From Candidatus Bipolaricaulota bacterium (lineage in GTDB: Bacteria; Bipolaricaulota; Bipolaricaulia; RBG-16-55-9), in contig JAHEOA010000205.1 of the NCBI GenBank assembly GCA_018609825.1, forward strand, positions 1 to 10,352: a stretch of 10,352 nucleotides of DNA, written 5' to 3'. Positions 1 through 6,486 of the stretch are shown here, one piece after another. Made by a program: the position numbers and the translations under genes. The notes under the pieces are model-generated. The model saw only the letters and a program-made list of their open reading frames with translations, had not been told where the DNA came from and searched no databases. Every line of letters starts with the position of its first letter. Position 1 is the stretch's first letter.

Positions 1-1563
1 GACGTTCCGCTCGCGTGGGTCGGCGACTGGGCCGGGCGCCGCGCGCGCCTGACGCCGAAGCGGGAGGCGCTCTACGACACGGGCTGCGAACGGCGATTCA
101 CCTACGAGGAACTTGACGAGCGCGCCAACCGCCTGGCGGTCCATCTCCTGGATGAGGTGGGACTGGAGCCCGGCGACGTCGTGAGCTTCATCGCCCGGAA
201 TCGCGTCGAGTTGATCGACCTCTACTTTGCCTGCGGCAAGACGGGGCTGATCCTCGCCCCGCTCAGCTATCGCCTCGCCAGGCCGGAGCTCGACGATCTC
301 CTGGGGCGGCTGCAGCCGAAGGCGTTCGTCCACGAGACGGCGCTTGCGGAGACGGTTGACGCGTTGACGATGCCCGACTCCGTCCAAGCCTCCATATCGC
401 TGTCCGACGGCGGCGATTCGGACTTCGACGAGCGCGTCGCCAGCGCCGAGCTGCGTGAGGCCAACCGACCGCTGCCGATGAACGCGCCCTATCTGTACGT
501 CCACACCGGCGGCACCACGGCCACGCCCAAGATCTGCATCGTCACCCACCGTCAGATGATCTGGAACTCCTTCGACCTCATTGCGACGAGGTCGGGTGGC
601 GCCGGCATGGAGGGCCGAGAGCTCGTCACGTTCCCGTTCTTCCACGTCGGCGGCTGGAACACCGTCACGCCCATCTTCCATCTGGGCGGATCTGCGGTGC
701 TGATGCGCGATTTCGAGGCCGACCTGGCGCTGGAGCTCATCGAGCGCGAACGGATCAACCGCTTCGGCGGCGTCGAGGCGATGTTCCGGTTCATGATGAA
801 CAGCGAGAGATTCGACGACGCCGACCTGTCGAGCGTGGGCTACATCAACTCGGCGGGCGCCCCCTGCTCAGCGGACGTCATGGACGCGTTCTGGGCCAAG
901 GGCGTGCCCATGACCCAGTCCTACGGGCTCACGGAGGCGGGGCCGAGCAACTTCATCTTCGTGCCGGACGAGGCGAGCTTTGACAAGGCGGACATCGAAC
1001 GGCATGCCGACAGCATCGGCTTTCCCATGTTCCACTGCGACGCCGAGATCGTCGATCCCGACTCACGTGAGCCCGTTCGGCAGGGCGAGACGGGCGAACT
1101 GCGCTTCCGCAGCCCGCACAGCTTCGACGGGTATCTGGATGATCCCGAGCGAACGCGCGAGGCCATCGACGAGGACGGCTGGGTCTACTCCGGGGACTTG
1201 GCCAAACGGGACGAAGAGGGATTTGTGACAATCGTTGGGCGTGCCGACAACGTCTTCTTCAGCGGCGGGGAGAACATCTCGCCGGAAGAGATTGAGAACG
1301 CGCTCAGTCGACACCCTGCCGTGGATCAAGTCGGGGTTGCCGGCGTCCCCGATGAGGAATGGGGTCAAGTGGGCTTGGCGGCCGTCGTGCTCGAATCGGG
1401 ACAGTCCGCCGACGAGGCTGAATTGAAGGGATTCTGTCGGGAGCACTTGGCCGGATTCAAGGTGCCGAAGCATGTTCGCTTCCGCGCTCAGCTCCCGCTC
1501 ACGGGCGCCGGCAAGGTCGACCGTAAACAGATCGCCAATCTGCTTGATGAGGACCACGAATAG
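1..1563 (+). CDS. AMP-forming acyl-CoA ligase (ANL superfamily), 5' partial
   Basis: It activates a carboxylic acid to its CoA thioester through an acyl-adenylate. The reading frame is open to base 1, and the first residues already look like the family (TPKREALYD, then TYEELDERANRLA). The gene therefore starts upstream, and the GTG at 157 is internal. The visible part is 520 codons, close to the usual 510-550, so little is missing. Numbering from base 1, the ATP-binding P-loop is HTGGTTATPK at 168-177, a variant of the usual TSGTTGxPK. It is followed by QSYGLTEAG, the ribose-binding Asp of YSGDL at about 399, the hinge and C-domain motif GRADNVFFSGGENISPEEIE, and the catalytic lysine K505 in GAGKVDRKQ. 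No membrane segment is seen, so it should be cytosolic. It is first in a packed set of CoA enzymes and probably supplies their substrate. Acyl chain specificity (fatty, aromatic or branched) cannot be read from the sequence. The family call is very secure. Confidence 0.95.
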   Translation, partial: DVPLAWVGDWAGRRARLTPKREALYDTGCERRFTYEELDERANRLAVHLLDEVGLEPGDVVSFIARNRVELIDLYFACGKTGLILAPLSYRLARPELDDLLGRLQPKAFVHETALAETVDALTMPDSVQASISLSDGGDSDFDERVASAELREANRPLPMNAPYLYVHTGGTTATPKICIVTHRQMIWNSFDLIATRSGGAGMEGRELVTFPFFHVGGWNTVTPIFHLGGSAVLMRDFEADLALELIERERINRFGGVEAMFRFMMNSERFDDADLSSVGYINSAGAPCSADVMDAFWAKGVPMTQSYGLTEAGPSNFIFVPDEASFDKADIERHADSIGFPMFHCDAEIVDPDSREPVRQGETGELRFRSPHSFDGYLDDPERTREAIDEDGWVYSGDLAKRDEEGFVTIVGRADNVFFSGGENISPEEIENALSRHPAVDQVGVAGVPDEEWGQVGLAAVVLESGQSADEAELKGFCREHLAGFKVPKHVRFRAQLPLTGAGKVDRKQIANLLDEDHE

Positions 1564-1568
1564 GAGGA
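1562..1568 (+). promoter_or_regulatory. Ribosome binding site of the SDR gene
   Basis: AGGAGGA, a near-perfect Shine-Dalgarno sequence, lies 7 bases before the ATG at 1576. It overlaps the TAG stop codon of the ligase gene. It fixes the SDR start and suggests strong, possibly coupled, translation. Confidence 0.85.
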
Positions 1569-1575
1569 ACGTTCG

Positions 1576-2316
1576 ATGACACTCGATGGAAAGGTCGCGA
1601 TCATTACGGGGGCTGGCCAGGGCATCGGCAAGACGACCGCTCTGCGCTTCGCCCGCGACGGCGCCAAGGTGGCCGTCGTCGAGATCAACGAGGGGACGGG
1701 CCAGTCGGCTACCCAGGAGATTCAGGATCAAGTCGGCGAGGCGATGTTTGTGAAAGCCGACGTCGCGGATCACGCTGACGCCGCTCGCATGGTTCAGGAG
1801 GTCCATGAGCACTTCGGCCAGATCGACGTGCTCATCAACAATGCGGGGATCCTGCGCGACGCGCAGCTGCACAAGATGGATGAGGCCGACTTCGACGCCG
1901 TCATCAACGTCAACTTGAAGGGGACGTTCAACTGCACCCAGGCGGTTGCGCCCATTATGCGCGAGCAGGGGGCGGGATCCATCGTCAACGCGGCCTCGGT
2001 GGTCGGTCTGCATGGCAACTTCGGCCAGACGAACTACGTCGCTAGCAAGGCCGGCGTCATCGGCATGGCCAAGACTTGGGCTAAGGAGTTGGGGCGCAAG
2101 GGCGTGCGCGTCAACGCCGTTGCGCCTGGTTTCATCAGCACGGAGATGATCCAGAACATGCCCGAGAAGATCGTCAACCAGATGCAGAGCCAGGTCCCCA
2201 TGGGCCGTCTGGGCGAGCCCGAGGAAGTCGCGGCCGTGTACGCGTTCCTCGCCTCCGACGAGGCCAGCTACATCAACGGCACGGTCATCAGCGTCGACGG
2301 GGGCGTGGTGGTCTAG
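1576..2316 (+). CDS. Short-chain dehydrogenase/reductase, FabG/PhaB-like
   Basis: This is a 246-residue classical SDR that probably interconverts 3-ketoacyl and (R)-3-hydroxyacyl thioesters with NAD(P)(H). Visible motifs are the cofactor-binding TGAGQGIG at 11-18, NNAG at 88-91, and the catalytic Ser141, Tyr154 and Lys158 with the standard S-x12-Y-x3-K spacing. The stretch around SVVGLHGNFGQTNYVASKAG and the VNAVAPGFISTEM segment are very close to FabG and acetoacetyl-CoA reductase types. Length is typical. The acidic residue after beta-strand 2 (VVEINEG) hints at NAD(H) rather than NADP(H), which would suit an oxidative role, but this is an inference. It sits 12 bases after the CoA ligase, and its stop codon touches the next gene's ATG. 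Given the neighbours, the substrate is more likely a CoA thioester than an ACP thioester. The exact substrate is unknown. Confidence 0.93.
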   Translation: MTLDGKVAIITGAGQGIGKTTALRFARDGAKVAVVEINEGTGQSATQEIQDQVGEAMFVKADVADHADAARMVQEVHEHFGQIDVLINNAGILRDAQLHKMDEADFDAVINVNLKGTFNCTQAVAPIMREQGAGSIVNAASVVGLHGNFGQTNYVASKAGVIGMAKTWAKELGRKGVRVNAVAPGFISTEMIQNMPEKIVNQMQSQVPMGRLGEPEEVAAVYAFLASDEASYINGTVISVDGGVVV

Positions 2317-3300
2317 ATGGGCTCCGCGAAGATCATGGGGACCGGACGCTACGTGCCCGACAAATTCGTCACGAACGAGGCGTTCAACGAGCGCTACGGA
2401 CAGGACGTCGACACGTTCCTGCGCGAGCAGGTCGGCATCGAGGAGCGCCATTTCGCGGCCGAGGACGAGCTCGGCTCGGATTTGGCCGTCAACGCGGCTC
2501 GCAAGGCGCTGGACGAGGCCGACGTCGCTGCCGAAGCCATCGACATGCTGATCGTGGGCACGGACACGCCCGACTACATTTCGCCGGCGACCGCCAACGT
2601 CGTCCAGCACAAGCTGGGCGCGACGAACGCCGGCGTTTTTGACCTCAACAACGCCTGCGCCGCGTTCGTCAGCGGCCTGATCACCGCGTCGAAGTACCTG
2701 GGCACCGAGCCGGATCGCTATCGTCATGCCTTGGTGATCGGGACGTACGCGATGAGCCATTACGTCAACTGGAACGACTATAAGACCGCCACGATCTTTG
2801 CGGACGGTGCCGGGGCCGTGGCGTTACGGGCCTCCGAGGAGCCGGGCATCGTCAGCTCCAGCCTGGCGGCCGATGGTCAGTATCACGACTACATGGGCAT
2901 CTACGTCGGCGGAACCTATCAGATCCCCGACGAACACAACCTGGATGAGAAGTATTTGGTGATTGCCAAGCGCTTCCCGCCGGAGCTCAACGCCACGCAC
3001 TGGCCCAGGCTGATCCGCGAGGTCGTCGCCAACGCCGATCGCCACGTGAGCGAGATCGATCGGGTGTACTTCACCCAGATCAACGTCAACACGATCAAAC
3101 ACGTCATGAACGAGCTGGAGCTGCCCTTGGAGCGGACGCACTGGGTCATGGACAAGTACGGCTACACCGGGTCGGCCTGCATTCCCATGGCGCTCGACGA
3201 CCACATTGAGCAGGGCGCCGGGCCTCAACCGGGCGACTTTGTGGTCTTTTGTGCCTCGGGCGGCGGCTACGCCATGGCCGCGGCGGCGTTCGACTGGTAA
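2317..3300 (+). CDS. Ketoacyl-synthase-III-like (FabH/thiolase-fold) protein lacking the usual His and Asn
   Basis: This 327-residue protein has the FabH fold signature: an N-terminal IMGTGRYVPDKFVTN block, VGIEERHFA, the nucleophile Cys114 in NNACAAF, and a C-terminal GGGYAMAAAAF glycine-rich end. Family members condense an acyl-CoA with malonyl-ACP or transfer acyl groups through the Cys. In E. coli FabH the triad is Cys112, His244 and Asn274. Here the expected HQAN motif reads TQIN (Thr253), and the expected GNTSAA reads GYTGSA (Tyr283). The 30-residue spacing between these two sites is exactly that of FabH, so the alignment is good and both residues appear replaced. Normal decarboxylative condensation is therefore doubtful. 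Acyl transfer, non-decarboxylative Claisen or retro-Claisen chemistry, or a partner-dependent role are options. The ATG follows the SDR stop codon with no gap and in the same frame. Only a weak G-rich ribosome site is present, so translation is probably coupled. Confidence 0.88.
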   Translation: MGSAKIMGTGRYVPDKFVTNEAFNERYGQDVDTFLREQVGIEERHFAAEDELGSDLAVNAARKALDEADVAAEAIDMLIVGTDTPDYISPATANVVQHKLGATNAGVFDLNNACAAFVSGLITASKYLGTEPDRYRHALVIGTYAMSHYVNWNDYKTATIFADGAGAVALRASEEPGIVSSSLAADGQYHDYMGIYVGGTYQIPDEHNLDEKYLVIAKRFPPELNATHWPRLIREVVANADRHVSEIDRVYFTQINVNTIKHVMNELELPLERTHWVMDKYGYTGSACIPMALDDHIEQGAGPQPGDFVVFCASGGGYAMAAAAFDW

Positions 3301-3311
3301 CGATCCGCGAT

Positions 3312-4112
3312 ATGCCACACGCCACGATCGACGGCCGACGCTGGTTTTACGACTTCCACGGCGACGAGGGGGCTCCGCTTGTCGTCCTGGCGAATGGCGT
3401 CTTGGCCGAGGCGCGCGGCTGGCGGCCCCAGGTCGACGTGCTCAAGGCCAACTATCGCGTCCTGACGTTCGACTTCCTCGGCCAGGGACGGTCGGATCCG
3501 CTGGACGAGCCCGTCACCATCGCCGATCAGACCGCCGGCGCCGCCAAGCTCATCGACGAGCTCCAGGTGGGGCCCGTCCATTGGATCGGCGTCTCCTACG
3601 GCGGGGAAGTCGGCCTCCAGTTGGCCGTCGACGACCCTCATTGCTTGCAAAGCCTGATCGTCGCCGATAGCGTCGCCGTCGTGGACACGTACTTGGCATG
3701 CCGGGGGGAGGCCTGGCTGGCGGCGGCCCGAACGGGCGACGCCGACCTGCTCTATAGGGTCTGCGCGTCCGACATCTTCTCGGCCGGCTACATGGCCGCC
3801 CATTCCGATGCCATGACAGCCGTTCGTAAGGGATTCCACGCCCTCGATCTCCAGTCGGTGGTGAACTTGCTCGAGGGGTACTCGGCCTACGATGTCTCCG
3901 GCGATCTGGTCGACATCGACGTCCCCACGATGGCCCTCTGCGGCGAGCTCGACCTGATCAAGTCCCCATCCGCGATGCAGGTGCTGGCCGATCGGATCCC
4001 GAATGCCGCGTTCTTGACGGTGCCGGGCGCGGGCCACGCGCTCCACATCGAGCGTCCCGCTGAGTTTATGACGGCCTGTCTCGGGTTTCTCGCTCAACAG
4101 GGGGCGTCATGA
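3312..4112 (+). CDS. Alpha/beta hydrolase
   Basis: This is a 266-residue alpha/beta-fold hydrolase with an intact triad: nucleophile Ser95 in GVSYGGE, Asp214 in CGELDLIKSP, and His242 in PGAGHALHIERPAEF. The oxyanion region is VVLANGVLAEARGW near residues 25-38. Overall it resembles 3-oxoadipate enol-lactonase, BioH and MhpC-like enzymes, but the family is too broad to name a substrate. It has no signal peptide and should be cytosolic. The ATG at 3312 is chosen because homology begins there and an upstream extension would run back into the previous gene. No clear Shine-Dalgarno precedes it. It ends in an ATGA overlap with the MaoC gene. In context it could hydrolyse a CoA thioester or lactone, or cleave a beta-keto intermediate. 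A PHA synthase is unlikely because the nucleophile is Ser, not Cys, and the protein is short. Confidence 0.9.
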   Translation: MPHATIDGRRWFYDFHGDEGAPLVVLANGVLAEARGWRPQVDVLKANYRVLTFDFLGQGRSDPLDEPVTIADQTAGAAKLIDELQVGPVHWIGVSYGGEVGLQLAVDDPHCLQSLIVADSVAVVDTYLACRGEAWLAAARTGDADLLYRVCASDIFSAGYMAAHSDAMTAVRKGFHALDLQSVVNLLEGYSAYDVSGDLVDIDVPTMALCGELDLIKSPSAMQVLADRIPNAAFLTVPGAGHALHIERPAEFMTACLGFLAQQGAS

Positions 4113-4522
4113 GCTACGCCATCGGCCAGACCGCCGAGATCACCCGAACGGTAACAGCCGACGACGTAGCCCAATTCGCAAACATCGTCGGCGATCACAA
4201 CCCGCTGCATCTGGACGAAGACGTCGCCCGGGCGAGCCAGTTCGGCGCGCGCATCGCGCACGGCTCGCTGACGGCCGCGCTCGTGTCGTCGGTGCTCGGC
4301 ACGAAACTGCCCGGGCCGGGCACGATCTTCCTCGAGCAACAAGCCCGCTTCACCGCGCCCGTCTACGTCGGCGACACGGTCACGGCGCGTGTCGAGGTGA
4401 TCGATTGGGACGCGGCGAAACGCCGCATGCGACTGAAGACAGTCTGCGAGAGCCGCCAGGGCGAGACGGTCCTGACGGGCGAAGCCCTGGTCATCGTGCC
4501 GGAGGACGCCGATCGATCATGA
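4109..4522 (+). CDS. MaoC-like (R)-specific enoyl-CoA hydratase, PhaJ type
   Basis: This is a 137-residue single hot-dog-fold protein, about the length of PhaJ from Aeromonas caviae (134). The hydratase-2 motif is present as GDHNPLHLDE, with Asp29 and His34 as the probable catalytic pair, followed by RIAHGSLTAALVSSVLG and the YVGDTVTARVEV strand. Known members add water to trans-2-enoyl-CoA to give (R)-3-hydroxyacyl-CoA, or run the reverse dehydration. This stereochemistry matches a FabG-type SDR, which is two genes upstream. The start overlaps the hydrolase stop codon (ATGA), and AGGGGG lies 4 bases before the ATG. It is cytosolic. The acyl specificity (short, medium or aryl chain) is not visible. 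After this gene comes the largest gap in the operon, 75 bases before livH. Confidence 0.92.
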   Translation: MSYAIGQTAEITRTVTADDVAQFANIVGDHNPLHLDEDVARASQFGARIAHGSLTAALVSSVLGTKLPGPGTIFLEQQARFTAPVYVGDTVTARVEVIDWDAAKRRMRLKTVCESRQGETVLTGEALVIVPEDADRS

Positions 4523-4595
4523 CGCAAGATTGGAGCGGGCAATGAGGACGGGCATCCGGGGCATCGAACGTTTGGGGCACAACGGGGATCGATAA
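4519..4595 (+). other. Gap between MaoC and livH, tiled by two tiny ORFs
   Basis: An 8-codon ORF (4519-4545) begins in an ATGA overlap with the MaoC stop codon. A 17-codon ORF (4542-4595, MRTGIRGIERLGHNGDR) begins in an ATGA overlap with the 8-codon stop, and its TAA ends two bases before the livH ATG. The 17-codon ORF has a GGAG at 4532-4535, 6 bases before its ATG. livH itself has only GGGG, 10 bases before its start, so reinitiation from the small ORF could help its translation. The peptides resemble nothing I recognise, and the codons do not suggest an amino-acid-sensing attenuator. They may be chance. No convincing promoter was seen here, so livH is probably transcribed with the genes upstream. 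Confidence 0.3.
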
Positions 4596-4597
4596 GC

Positions 4598-5479
4598 ATG
4601 GACATTCTCCCTCAACTGATCGCGAGCGGCCTTGCGGCCGGCAGCCTGTACGCGCTCATGGCGCTCGGGTTCGTGCTCATCTTCAAGACGACCGACGTCG
4701 TCAACTTCGCCCACGGCGACATGGCGATGCTGTCAGCGTTCACCGCGCACCTGGCGCTGACGACCTGGGGATGGCCCTATGCGGCCAGTCTCGTGCTGGC
4801 CGTGGCGCTCGGCTTCGGCTTGGGCGCGCTGGCCGATCTGTTGTTGCGACCGGCCCGGGTGCGCGGCGCGCCGATCCTGACGCTGCTGATTGCCACGCTC
4901 GGGATCTCGTTCATGTTCAACGCGCTCGGCGGGCGCTTCTTCGGGTACCAGTCCGTCCGCATGCCCTACGCGATCACGGGAGCCCCGCTGGATCTGGCCG
5001 GCATCATCGTCACCCGACACAACCTCTTGATCTTCATGCTGGCCGGCGCGTTGGCGCTGGCGCTGTTCGCGCTGCTCAAATACACGCGACTGGGCACGGC
5101 GATGCGGGCCATGGCCCAGAACAGCCAAGCCGCCCAGCTCATGGGCGTGAGCGTGCGCAACGTCTCCATGCTCTCCTGGGGCATCGGGGCGGCATTGGGG
5201 GCGGTCGCCGGCGTGCTGATCTCCTCGATCGTCTTCCTCAACCTCAACTCCATGGTGCTCGTCCTGATCAAGGGGTTTGCCGGTGCCGTGCTCGGGGGCT
5301 TCACGAGCTTGCCGGGCGCGTTCGTCGGCGGACTGTTGGTGGGCGTCTTTGAGAACCTCATCGGCGTCTACATCTCCTCCAAACTGCAGACGACGTTCGT
5401 CTTTCTGCTCATCGTCATCGTCCTGGCGATCCGACCGCGCGGGCTGTTCGGGGCGCCGGTGGCGGGAGGTCGAGCCTGA
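4598..5479 (+). CDS. livH: Branched-chain amino acid-type ABC transporter permease LivH
   Basis: This is a 293-residue inner-membrane permease, one of the two that form the channel of a LIV-type (HAAT family) importer. It is strongly hydrophobic throughout, with about eight membrane segments. Family landmarks are the N-terminal GLAAGSLYALMALGFVLIFK and NFAHGDMAML, the cytoplasmic coupling loop AMAQNSQAAQLMGVSV, and the C-terminal KGFAGAVLGGFTSLPGAFVGG. Length is slightly below E. coli LivH (308). It is the first transporter gene, and its stop codon overlaps the livM start as TGATG. Many LIV-type systems carry aromatic acids, amides, urea or short acyl acids rather than amino acids. Because CoA-ligase and hydratase genes are upstream, the substrate here may be an organic acid. 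The gene name states the family, not the substrate. Confidence 0.95.
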   Translation: MDILPQLIASGLAAGSLYALMALGFVLIFKTTDVVNFAHGDMAMLSAFTAHLALTTWGWPYAASLVLAVALGFGLGALADLLLRPARVRGAPILTLLIATLGISFMFNALGGRFFGYQSVRMPYAITGAPLDLAGIIVTRHNLLIFMLAGALALALFALLKYTRLGTAMRAMAQNSQAAQLMGVSVRNVSMLSWGIGAALGAVAGVLISSIVFLNLNSMVLVLIKGFAGAVLGGFTSLPGAFVGGLLVGVFENLIGVYISSKLQTTFVFLLIVIVLAIRPRGLFGAPVAGGRA

Positions 5480-6486
5480 TGTCGAATCGACGCATCTGGC
5501 TGATCGTGAGCGTCGTCACGGCCGTCGTGCTCCCGTTCGTCCTCAAGAACTATCAAGTGACCATTGCCGCGTTCGTCCTGATCAACGCCACGGCGGCGCT
5601 CGGCCTCAACGTGTTGACGGGCTACGCAGGCCAGATCTCGCTGGGGCACGCGGCGTTCATGGCGCTCGGCGGCTACTCCGCCGCCCTGATCCAGACCCAG
5701 TTCGGCATTCCCCTCTGGATCAGCCTGCCCGTGGCGGGGATCGTCACGAGCCTGTTCGGGCTCATCCTGGTCGTTCCCGCCCTGAGATTGACGGAGATCT
5801 ATTTGGCGATCGCGACGCTCGGCTTCGGCGTGGCGGTCCAACAGGTGATCCCGCAGTGGAGCCTGTTGGGCGGCTCGCAGGGCCTGAGCGTGGACCGCAC
5901 CTCGGTCTTCGACGCCTGGCTCAACGTGGAAGGGGCGCTCGGGCCGTTGACGTTGACGCCGCGGATCAAGTTCTACTTCGTCGTCGTCCTCGTGGGCGCG
6001 TTGCTGTGGTGGCTGACGCGCAACGCGCTCCGATCCGGCCTCGGGCGCATGTTCGTCGCCGTCCGCGACCGTGAGCTGGCCGCGGAGGCGCTCGGGGTCA
6101 ATTTGGCCCGCACCAAGGCCTACGCGTTCCTGCTGAGCGCGTTCCTCACGGGGGTCGCGGGCGCGCTACACGCCAACCTCGTCGGCTACATCAACGCCAG
6201 CTCCTTCGGCCTGGGGCTCTCGATCGAGTTCCTCGCCATGATCGCCATCGGCGGCATCGCGTCCATGCCCGGGGCGCTGCTGGGGGCGGCGTTCATCACG
6301 CTGTTGCCCCATCTGTTGAGCGGCTTCTCCCAGTGGGTGCCCCAGTTCGTCTACGGCGCGGCGCTGCTGGGCGCGATCCTGTTTATGCCTTATGGGCTTT
6401 GGGGAGCGCTGCTGCGACTGCGCGGGCGCAGTCGGGGTTGGCTGACGTCGGTCCGCGAGCTGTTGGGAGGGACGTCTCGTGCTTGA
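5479..6486 (+). CDS. livM: Branched-chain amino acid-type ABC transporter permease LivM
   Basis: This is the second channel subunit, 335 residues, with roughly eight to ten membrane segments. Recognisable blocks are NATAALGLNVLTGYAGQISL followed by GHAAFMALGGYSAAL near residues 35-70, the coupling loop AVRDRELAAEALGVNLARTK near 195-213, and IGGIASMPGALLGAAF near 255-270. It ends in a short basic cytoplasmic tail (RLRGRSRGW). Length is typical of LivM proteins lacking the N-terminal extension of the E. coli protein (425). The start is supported by GGGAGGT at 5464-5470, 8 bases before the ATG, and by the TGATG junction with livH. The end overlaps livG by 8 bases. It should pair with LivH and bind LivG and LivF on the cytoplasmic side. 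Confidence 0.95.
   Translation: MSNRRIWLIVSVVTAVVLPFVLKNYQVTIAAFVLINATAALGLNVLTGYAGQISLGHAAFMALGGYSAALIQTQFGIPLWISLPVAGIVTSLFGLILVVPALRLTEIYLAIATLGFGVAVQQVIPQWSLLGGSQGLSVDRTSVFDAWLNVEGALGPLTLTPRIKFYFVVVLVGALLWWLTRNALRSGLGRMFVAVRDRELAAEALGVNLARTKAYAFLLSAFLTGVAGALHANLVGYINASSFGLGLSIEFLAMIAIGGIASMPGALLGAAFITLLPHLLSGFSQWVPQFVYGAALLGAILFMPYGLWGALLRLRGRSRGWLTSVRELLGGTSRA
6465..6471 (+). promoter_or_regulatory. Ribosome binding site of livG
   Basis: GGGAGGG lies 7 bases before the GTG start at 6479, inside the end of livM. It supports GTG as the true start, giving MLEIDQLTVKFGGLKAL, the normal beginning for this family. Confidence 0.75.

Noticed and set aside
1063..2760. Very long minus-strand open frame (565 codons) across the ligase, SDR and KASIII genes
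   Set aside because: All three sense genes share one frame, and GC-rich codon use removes stop codons from the opposing frame. The predicted protein has no recognisable motif and is rich in Arg, Val, Asp, Leu and His, as expected for an antisense shadow. The sense genes have complete catalytic or fold motifs.
3249..3311. Longer N terminus for the alpha/beta hydrolase
   Set aside because: It would overlap the KASIII gene by about 50 bases and add Arg-rich sequence with no homology. The ATG at 3312 begins just where the hydrolase fold starts.
3267..4097. Minus-strand open frame of 276 codons opposite the hydrolase
   Set aside because: It is an antisense shadow with low-complexity composition and no motifs. 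The sense protein has a full Ser-Asp-His triad.
1576..4522. Polyhydroxyalkanoate synthesis cluster (PhaB-like SDR, PhaJ-like hydratase, alpha/beta hydrolase)
   Set aside because: The hydrolase is too short for PhaC and has Ser instead of the PhaC Cys nucleophile. No phasin or PhaA-type thiolase is seen.
4523..4597. Promoter for the transporter genes
   Set aside because: No pair of -35 and -10 boxes with proper spacing could be made out in the GC-rich gap. A non-standard promoter cannot be excluded.
5277..6074. Plus-strand open frame of 265 codons across the livH-livM junction
   Set aside because: It is out of frame with both permeases, is Arg-rich and lacks any family signature, while livH and livM are intact in their own frames.
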